A DNA stretch of 64,000 bases from Abelmoschus esculentus (taxonomy: Eukaryota > Streptophyta > Magnoliopsida > Malvales > Malvaceae), in contig JAUCBN010000038.1 in assembly GCA_035048815.1 (NCBI GenBank), positions 12,862,001-12,926,000 on the forward strand, given 5' to 3'. Of the stretch, positions 57,181-64,000 are shown piece by piece. The notes under the pieces were generated by a model. That model was given only the letters and a program-made list of their open reading frames with translations. It was not told the origin of the DNA and made no database searches. Position 1 is the stretch's first letter. Every line of letters begins with the position of its first letter. Position numbers and translations under genes: made by a program.

Positions 57181-58092
57181 ATATTATTTAAGTATATTCA
57201 GTTTTAGTGGGAGTTGTAATTTTGATAAATGCTCATTCATTTTAGACACAATTTTGGTTACTTTAGTTTAAGGTTAATTTCTGCAGAAATAAAGTTATTT
57301 TGGCTTATGCACACTCTGAATTCAGTAAAGTTTGATCTCACTAAATTTTAGGAGGACCAGTTGAAAATAGGCATGTTCGGTTCACATTTACATGTAATTT
57401 CCATGCTACGCATCCATGATTGATCTATGTCATTTGATTATGTTTTTATACGTGACCATTGATGGGTCCAATCATGATTGATATGATGAAGACCGCTTTG
57501 ATCCTATATGAATATAATTGATGGACGAGAATATTTTAGAATACCTATTATATGATAGCAAATTTTGAGCTCATAAGGTTATACATTTGTCAAGAAACAT
57601 ATGTTGCCCAAGTGGGAGATTGTTGGATTAAAATTCAATAATAGTGGGCACATATGTATAATGTATATTGCTATTATAAAATTTAACACATAATTAAGTG
57701 ACCAATTATGTTACACGTGTTATAGGTATTAAATTATCATGGAATTGAAAGTGTAGATACCATAAGGTGTATTTATAATTTGATGAGGGGCAGAGTTATA
57801 AATACTTCAGAGTTGGTTATTAAATCAACTACTAGTTGATTATTAAATCAACTATATAAAGGGTTATGGTCCCCAAGAATTAGGTCAACTTGCATATCTC
57901 TTTTCCCCGTCTGAGAGTTGTGCCGCAAGAGAAAACCTAACTTCTTGGAAGATCAAACCCTCTGAAAAATCTTCATCAATGGATTCAGGTACGCTTCCGC
58001 ATTCAGTTTATTTATCTTATTGTTCTTGATGATTTAACATATAGATCTTGGGTTTATATTCGTATTGAATATATTTTAATTCTAACAGGGAG

Positions 58093-59559
58093 AGTTATGC
58101 TAACGAAACGAGTGAATACGATTTTTACTCTTGGGTATTGATTAATCCTGCTTAGGGATAAGTTTGGGTTTTAGCGACTAAAAAGAGCGTAATATCAATT
58201 GTTGTTCATCCTTGATTCATGCCAGGAGGTATTATCAAGACGTGACCATCAACAGTACTCCGAATTAGGGATAAGGAAGAGTCAATGAAGGTTTTTCAGT
58301 CTAACTATGAGTGGTTGAGTTTCCGTCAAAGTATAACCCCGCTGGGGCAGCTAAGACGACCCTTCAGGAACCCACCGAGGCAGCAATTTCAATTATTGCA
58401 TTAATAAGACGAGAACAGTATGTAATTGGAATCTACACTACGAAGCAATTTAACCTAGACTTTCTATCATCTCTTGAATCTCAATCAATTACTTAGTTAA
58501 TTTAGTTAATTATAATCAATCAAAAATTATTTACGTTTTTTTCTTTTCCTATTATACAAGATTCGATAAGTTGCGTAGGTAACCACCGATCTCGACCAAA
58601 GATAAAAACAATGAAAGGAGACTGTGAAAAAAGGAGAAAGCTTATGTTTAGTTTTTTTATTATTTAAATTTTAATTCTAATTTTCAAAAAAAATACTCTT
58701 TGTCTTAATCACAGTAATAAAACGTCAAAAGCATGAAAAGTTGAATAGTCGTGGTCAACATTTTCATATAATAAGAAAGCTTTTAAATTTCCTTTTTTTT
58801 ATTTATTAAAAATGAAAGTAAAATTAATTTCTCCTTTTCAAACCTATTAAATGCTCATAATTTCTTTTTATATTTTCAAAAATGAGTGCTTTCCCGTAAT
58901 TCCTCTTTTACTTCCCATATACATGCATGCAAAATATATACGTTAAGAAGATGCTTAATTGTCTTTTACGTTTTAATATCCTTTATATTATGTTACATTA
59001 TTAATTCGTTTTTTTATTATCATGCTTCATTATATATATATATATTTGGTCTATATATCCTGTTATGTTTTTATTTTTATATTGTTATTTATCTTGTTCT
59101 TTTTTATTTAACCGTTTACCATTTTCTTTTCCTTTTCAATTTAATTACATGTACCAGAATCTCCTTGAACATCGCTTTGCCCTCCTTTACTCCATTACAT
59201 TTTGGTTGCATTCTGTTTTATATCTTTATACATGTGTATTATAAGGTTTATATCACATGCACTATTATTCTATATCTGATAAGTCATATGTTATACATGT
59301 ATTTTATGATGTGTCTTCATCATACGTATTATGAAAATATACTTTATTACTCATGCATTGTATTTACATACTTTTGGGTATTATCGTTCGATTCATGTTT
59401 GGGTTCATTGTTGCTTTTTATATGTTTTTGTTTAACCATTAACTTTACTTTCGTTCCTTGAATATTTCTTTTGTTTACCATGCATTTATTTTGTCATTCA
59501 TGTAACCCTTTAGTATTTTTATTAATTAATTAAATTTTAAATATAAGAGAGGTATTTAT
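58093..59559. other. Spacer, T-rich, possibly upstream part of the following LTR
   Basis: 58093-58500 continues the sequence interrupted by the Copia element. 58870-59460 is extremely T-rich; its 191-codon frame is a run of F, L, I, Y and C without conserved features and is not credited as a gene. The LTR ending at 60208 may begin anywhere from ~58500. Confidence 0.4.
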
Positions 59560-60208
59560 TAATTTTTGCATTCGAGTCGTAACCGTCCGGATTATCGGAG
59601 GTTAATCGAATAATCAAATTAATCTTTACCGTCTCGAGGTAAATGAATATTAAAAGTGACAAGATCATGACATCATCCTTTTAAATACTTACATCATGCA
59701 TAAAGGTGACGTACGAGATCCAAACTCTAAACTAACGCAGCGGTCAATATTATTTGACGTCGATTTAATCTTTGGTCCTCTGTATCGTCAACCGTATTAA
59801 TTAAATGACTTATTAATTTGAATTCATCAATTAAATTAAGCCCGTCTAATTAAGGTCAATTTTGAATTTAGAAATCGATTTAAAATTAAATCAAAGTTCA
59901 AAAATGGTTTTTAAAAGAAAATATTTTTGGTACCGATTTTTGGGCGTGTTGGGGGTACTAATCCTTCCCCACACGTAATCAACTCCCGAACCCTTTTTGA
60001 AGTGAATCTCTGGTTTTTCTTTTAAGGTGTCCGTTCTACCTAAGTGACCGGTGGCGACTCCAATTTTATTGTTTTTAAAAGAATTAATATTTTTATGATA
60101 TTTTCAAAGGGGATTAAATTAATAGTATCAAAGACTTTTTTACCCCACCACGCTTTTAAAATTATTTTCCGTTTCCATATTTCGACTCCTCTTAAAAATG
60201 TCGTTACA
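59560..60208 (+). mobile_element. 3' part of a Tat/Athila-type LTR
   Basis: Carries the shared U5 module: TTTTTGGGCGTGTTGGGGGT (59937-59956), AACTCCCGAACCC, AAGGTGTCCGTTCTACCTAA and GACCGGTGGCGACTCC (60047-60061), ending TGTCGTTACA at 60208. An Athila-like gag follows. No tRNA primer site was recognised after it. Confidence 0.7.
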
Positions 60209-60385
60209 CCCATTAATCTTGCACTTTATTTTGATTTATTGCTTTTATTTTTATTTGTTTTATTTTTCAATATAATATGGTTTGTTTCATTCTATGACCA
60301 GGTCAAACTCTTATGTTAAAGATTACCCCTTTAACCTAGAATCGAGCAAACAACACCTGGACTTCGCTAAAGTTTGAGAGCAACA

Positions 60386-61134
60386 ATGAATCCATTACCT
60401 AGAAAACAAGAAAACCACACCGACATGAATATCGCCAACGTAGACAACGCAACAACATTTGTAGTTATAGACCCAACAAATCTTCCAACACCCGAAAGAG
60501 TAAGAACAACACGTGACTGTCTAGAAGAAGATCTGGATGAACTTACTTCTGTAGTCGTTATGCCTAACATAGAAGTCGAGCACTTTGAACTTAACCAATG
60601 ATGTTTAACATGATAAATACACTTGAGCAGTTTGGTAGATCAGCTAATGAGGATTCCAGCCAACAACTAAAGTTTTTCCTGGAGATATGCAATTTCTTTA
60701 AATTATCAAGAGTATCCGTCGACATTTTAAAACTCAAGTTGTTTCCTTATTCACTAAGGGATAAGACTAAATCATGGTCAAACAATCTGGAACTATGATC
60801 GCTTAACTAATGGATAGAGTTATGCGGAAGTTTTCTTGCCCATTTTAGGTACACCAATATGATAGACAAACATAGAGAATATATCGTAAATGCCCAATGC
60901 ATGGATTGCTTGAGTGAAAAAATGGTCAAACAATCAGGCAAGAAGACGATAAATCTATGTACGAGGCACAAGAGAGGTATAGAGAATATATCGTAAATGC
61001 CCAATGCATGGATTGCCCGAGTGAAAACATGTATCAATCTTCTACAATGTAGTGAATACACCTACGAGGATGATGCTTGATGCCTCGACAAACGGTACAC
61101 TTCTGGACCGTCCACCGCATGAAGGTTTGGAGAT
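60386..61134 (+). pseudogene. Athila-like gag remnant
   Basis: From ATG 60386 (NPLPRKQENHTDMNIANV) to VEHFELNQ, stop, then MFNMINTLEQFGRSANEDSS and QQLKFFLEICNFFKLSRVSV, then LKLKLFPYSLRDKTKSWSNN, the canonical Athila/gypsy gag block (FLE-C--FK--GVS-D-L-LKLFPYSLRD-AK-WLN). After an insertion that duplicates ~45 bp (60868-60912 and 60977-61021) come YEAQERYREYIVN and IFYNVVNTPTRMMLDASTNG, TLLDRPPHEGLEI, ending with TAA near 61132. The frame is broken at least twice. Confidence 0.82.
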
Positions 61135-61199
61135 TTAAAAATAATATCACTAATATCATGAATCCATTCATTCAACACCACCCTAATCGACCAAATATA

Positions 61200-62865
61200 A
61201 AAAATAAAGATTTGTTGTTGCATATTTTGTCCTTTAAAAATTTTCGATTATCTCATAAAAAAAATTAAGTTTTATCATAAAAATATGTTGAATTTCATCG
61301 TGTTTTGATATCAGTACATAATATCTTAGTAGTTGGAATACAAAATTGTTGCACTTCCTCTTCAATATTTCCCACTGATTAGGAGTTTCACTCCAAAAAA
61401 TGACTATCGAATTTTTTCTATTACATCTCCGATTACACTCAAATCATATTTAACAATTAATTTTAATATATGTGCACAACAACGCGTGTGAAAGAAAGCT
61501 CCTTAAACCTCTAGTGTGTCACTTCTCAATTTATCAAGAAACAATTGCATGACATTATCAATCACACTACATTTATTAAATGTGTTCGACTTAAGCTTCT
61601 ATTAAAATTCAAATCTAAAAAACACTTCACTAGTCTTTAGCAATGACATTAGCAATAAGAGAAACTAGAACATACTCAAACCTTATTATGCAATTTTGTA
61701 AACTCCACGAATATTTTACTTCATACGCAATAACATACATATATCCTCTATTTTGGTGATCTGAAATTTACATATCAATCGTGGTGGAAAATTTTCTCTC
61801 GTTAATTTTTAATTCTGTTATTTTCACATTTTTATTTTCGTACATATTCAAGATATCCTTATTTAATATATTACGAAAAGACATATCAAATAAGGGTTGT
61901 AAAGTATGACAATACTTTCTAAATAAGTCATGATTAATCATTAACAAAGGATACTCATGCCCCACTATCATCTTGAGAAGATCTCTCTTTGCTTTATCTT
62001 GGCTAAATCAAAAGGCCTTTAATATAGGAGTGAGTATTAGATCGAGTCGAGTCGAGTAAAAAAATTTCGAGTTATTCGAGTTGACGAGCCATATTTTATG
62101 ACTTAAACTTTATTTGATTTTTTTTCGGTTCGATTCGAGTTTAAGAAATTCGAGTCGAGTCAAATCGAGTCGAGTTTTCGAGTTCCTATAAATATTTAAT
62201 TATAATTATTTATCATGTTATAGTATGATATGATTTCAATTTAAACGACTTTCTCTAATCATATAAGATATGTATATGTATACATATTCATATGTAGCAA
62301 TATTTCTTTATATTTTTATATATCAATTTATATATATCATAAAAAAATGATAGACTCATCTCAAACTTAAAAATTAATCCTTTAATTACTAAAAATTTCG
62401 AGTTATTCGAGTTATTCGAATTTCTATTTTACAACTCGAATTTTATTTGAAATTTTTTCAAGTCGAGTCGAGTCTATGAAATTTCGAGTCGAGTCAAAAT
62501 GAGTCGAGTATTTTCGCCTTAAGTCGAGTATTTTCACTTCGAGTCGAATCAAATCGAGTTATTCGATTTTTTCGAGTTGAGTTTTGCTCACCCGTACTTT
62601 AGTATTATTTTTCATCCAACTTTTTTGATTAGCTATAAGAACTTGTTGTCAAATATTCATCTACCTAGTTTTTTTCATCTTCCTAAATAAATATAAAAAT
62701 GCTTTGTCTAATTCTTAGAATCACCTCCGAGCTTTTTATTACAATTCTTACATATTACCTTTCACTCATTGTTGATTTTTTTTAAATGCGCCCATATTAA
62801 AGATTTCAACCTCAATGACCTGTAGTCAAATGACTCAATATGTTGACTTAAGGAAGATTGTGTGA
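61200..62865 (-). pseudogene. hAT transposase (BED-finger, RICESLEEPER-like) N-terminal and central part, split by a MITE
   Basis: Read on the minus strand from 62865: IWAHLKKIN, ICKNCNKKLGGDSKN and TKHFYI (BED zinc finger with CX2C). Then, after the MITE 62025-62596, SQDKAKRDLLKMIVGHEYPL, FRKYCHTLQPLFDM, DILNMYENKNVKI and STTIDM-stop; GYMYVIAYEVKYSWSLQN; FFHTRCCAHILKLIVKYDLS; VIGDVIEKIR; CTDIKTR-stop-NSTY (normally TRWNSTY). The C-terminal dimerisation region is absent. Two tryptophans have become stops. A dead relic. Confidence 0.83.
62025..62596. mobile_element. hAT-type MITE (572 bp) inserted in the hAT transposase relic
   Basis: Starts TAGGAGTGAGTATTAGATCG and ends GCTCACCCGTA, the inverse of TACGGGTGAGC. 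It is flanked by CTTTAATA (62017-62024) and CTTTAGTA (62597-62604), an 8-bp duplication with one change. The arms hold many GAGTCGAG and TCGAGTTATTCGAG words. No protein. Confidence 0.82.
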
Positions 62866-64000
62866 TACTCTCAGAATTTAAAATTATATGTTTTTATTGA
62901 TAATGAGGATTATCAATTGTTGATAAAACATGGTTCTCACCTAAATTGGACATTCTTACTTTCTCTTTGATAACATTAATCCACACTATATTTTTTATTT
63001 TTTTTCATTTAAACACTATATTGTATTGCTCTATATTTAAACACTCAACTGCATTGTATTTTTAAAATTGTTCTGCATTTAAACACTAAACTACATAGTG
63101 TTTTTAAAATTATACTATATTTTTAAAAATGTACTGTATTTTTAAAACTGCATTATTCTACATTTATAAATTATTCTGTTAAACTGTGTTTCATTTTATA
63201 AAATAGTTCTTATTTTAAAACTGAAAACATAATTATGCAACTAATCACAACACATGATCAAGAAATTTAATATCTTAAATTTACATTTTTAAAACTGCAC
63301 TGTATTTTAAAAAATGTACTGCATTATTTTACATTTTTAAAATTGTTACGCATGTTTAAAACTGCATTATTCTACATTTATAAATTATTCTGTTAAACTG
63401 TGTTTTATTTTATAAAATATTTTTTATTTTAAAACTGAAAACATAATTATGCTACTAATAGCAACGCATGATCAAGAAATTTAATATCTTAAATTCAAAT
63501 TTAAGCAGTATGAAAAGATATTTAACACTAGGTTCAAAACTTGATTTTAAATTAGTGTCGGATAAAATTAACCTCAATTATCAATTTCACTACAAGTTAA
63601 ACTTGGAGTTATAAAATTGTTAGGACCACAATAATTTGATGACTTTGTATTTTTGCTTCAGTCCATAAGTTTTCAAAGAATAAATTTGATAAAAAATATG
63701 AATAAATAATATTAAGATAATCAAAATTTGGTAAAAAAATAAATAAAACTATGTAGAAATTAAAATCAGAGCTTAATTATTAGTTGTAAATCAAAACTCA
63801 TGTTAAGTTATAGTAATTTCAGTAAAATATCGTATCTTCATATAAGATAATGCATACCGACTATCGAGATAAAAAAATTATCCTCATTGAATTATAAAAG
63901 TAAATCAAAGAATGACTATTAATTTTAGAAATAAATTACAAACCATGATTTAAAGAAAGATATCTTCACTCCAATGTGCAAAGACTTAAAAATCTCTACT
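62866..64000. other. AT-rich DNA with a 214-bp tandem duplication
   Basis: A ~155 bp segment starting AAACTGCATTATTCTACATT at 63145 recurs at 63359 with few changes, through CAATTTAATATCTTAAATT-like sequence. Shorter TTTTAAAACTGCA-type units repeat at 63050-63150. No gene. Confidence 0.6.

Larger units (their letters stand above)
52201..58087 (+). mobile_element. Ty1/copia LTR retrotransposon, 5887 bp, recent LTRs but degenerate coding
   Basis: LTRs 52201-52663 and 57621-58087 start TGTTGGATTAAAATTC, end TCTAACA and are flanked by perfect GGGAG duplications (52196-52200, 58088-58092). They differ, by my reading, at one substitution and one 4-bp insertion (TAAT-like) only. The primer site TGGCATCAGTGCC (52666-52678) resembles the tRNA-Met type, and AAGTGGGAGAT precedes the 3' LTR. 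Coding remnants: gag (55170-55460), RT (56090-56420) and RT/RNase H debris to ~57180, all full of stops. The interior therefore decayed before the last jump; the copy must have moved with enzymes in trans, or its interior was converted. Confidence 0.92.

Noticed and set aside
58886..59461. 191-codon frame, highly hydrophobic
   Set aside because: Composition is only F, L, I, Y, C-rich because the DNA is T-rich; no motif, no start context, lies in probable LTR DNA.

Overview
This is nuclear DNA from a dicot plant. It is repeat-rich, AT-rich outside genes, and built mostly of nested transposable elements around a few low-copy gene remnants. The CACTA, Tat/Athila, Tekay-like and Copia families, together with a CESA and a PPR relic, fit a Malvaceae genome. 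Cotton (Gossypium) is my best guess, made from memory of repeat and protein styles and not from any search.

Layout. 1-3211 is the right part of a CACTA (En/Spm) transposon with a nearly readable Transposase_24 gene and the CACTA terminus. 3540-18885 is a wreck of Del/Tekay-like Ty3/gypsy DNA (LTR, gag, protease, integrase). Opposite-polarity LTR-like DNA lies inside it, and into that a complete 8.06 kb Tat-type element without a recognisable pol gene (8220-16277, perfect target duplication GTATC) has jumped. 18886-21335 is AT-rich with MITE-like debris. 21347-24727 is bounded by ~225 bp inverted repeats and carries pieces of cellular genes, including an antisense XXT/GT34 xyloglucan xylosyltransferase fragment: a Pack-MULE-like element, itself hit by a Tat/Athila-type LTR. 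24970-36260 is an 11.3 kb Tat gypsy element that appears to sit in the 5' leader of a P-class PPR gene whose TATA-like box is at 24782. The PPR reading frame (36558-38818) is frameshifted.

39474-41760 is a decayed CESA3-like cellulose synthase 3' half with a hAT-type MITE in its intron. 42280-43092 is the only clearly intact low-copy gene: three exons, 164 aa, a plant-specific protein of unknown function, behind a promoter with three CACGTG boxes. 43093-46800 is AT-rich with three tRNA-derived SINE-like copies and one weak candidate exon. 46814-50344 is a 3.5 kb solo LTR with perfect AATAT duplications. 52201-58087 is a Copia element with almost identical LTRs but ruined coding sequence. 59560-61134 is a Tat/Athila-type LTR end and Athila-like gag. 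61200-62865 is a minus-strand hAT transposase relic split by a 572 bp hAT-type MITE. The rest is AT-rich.

No genes here form a pathway together. I found no new molecular system. The strongest items are the gene-fragment carrying element at 21.3-24.7 kb, the Tat insertion between promoter and coding region of the PPR gene, and a PBS-like 10-mer repeated inside the U5 of several Tat/Athila LTRs.
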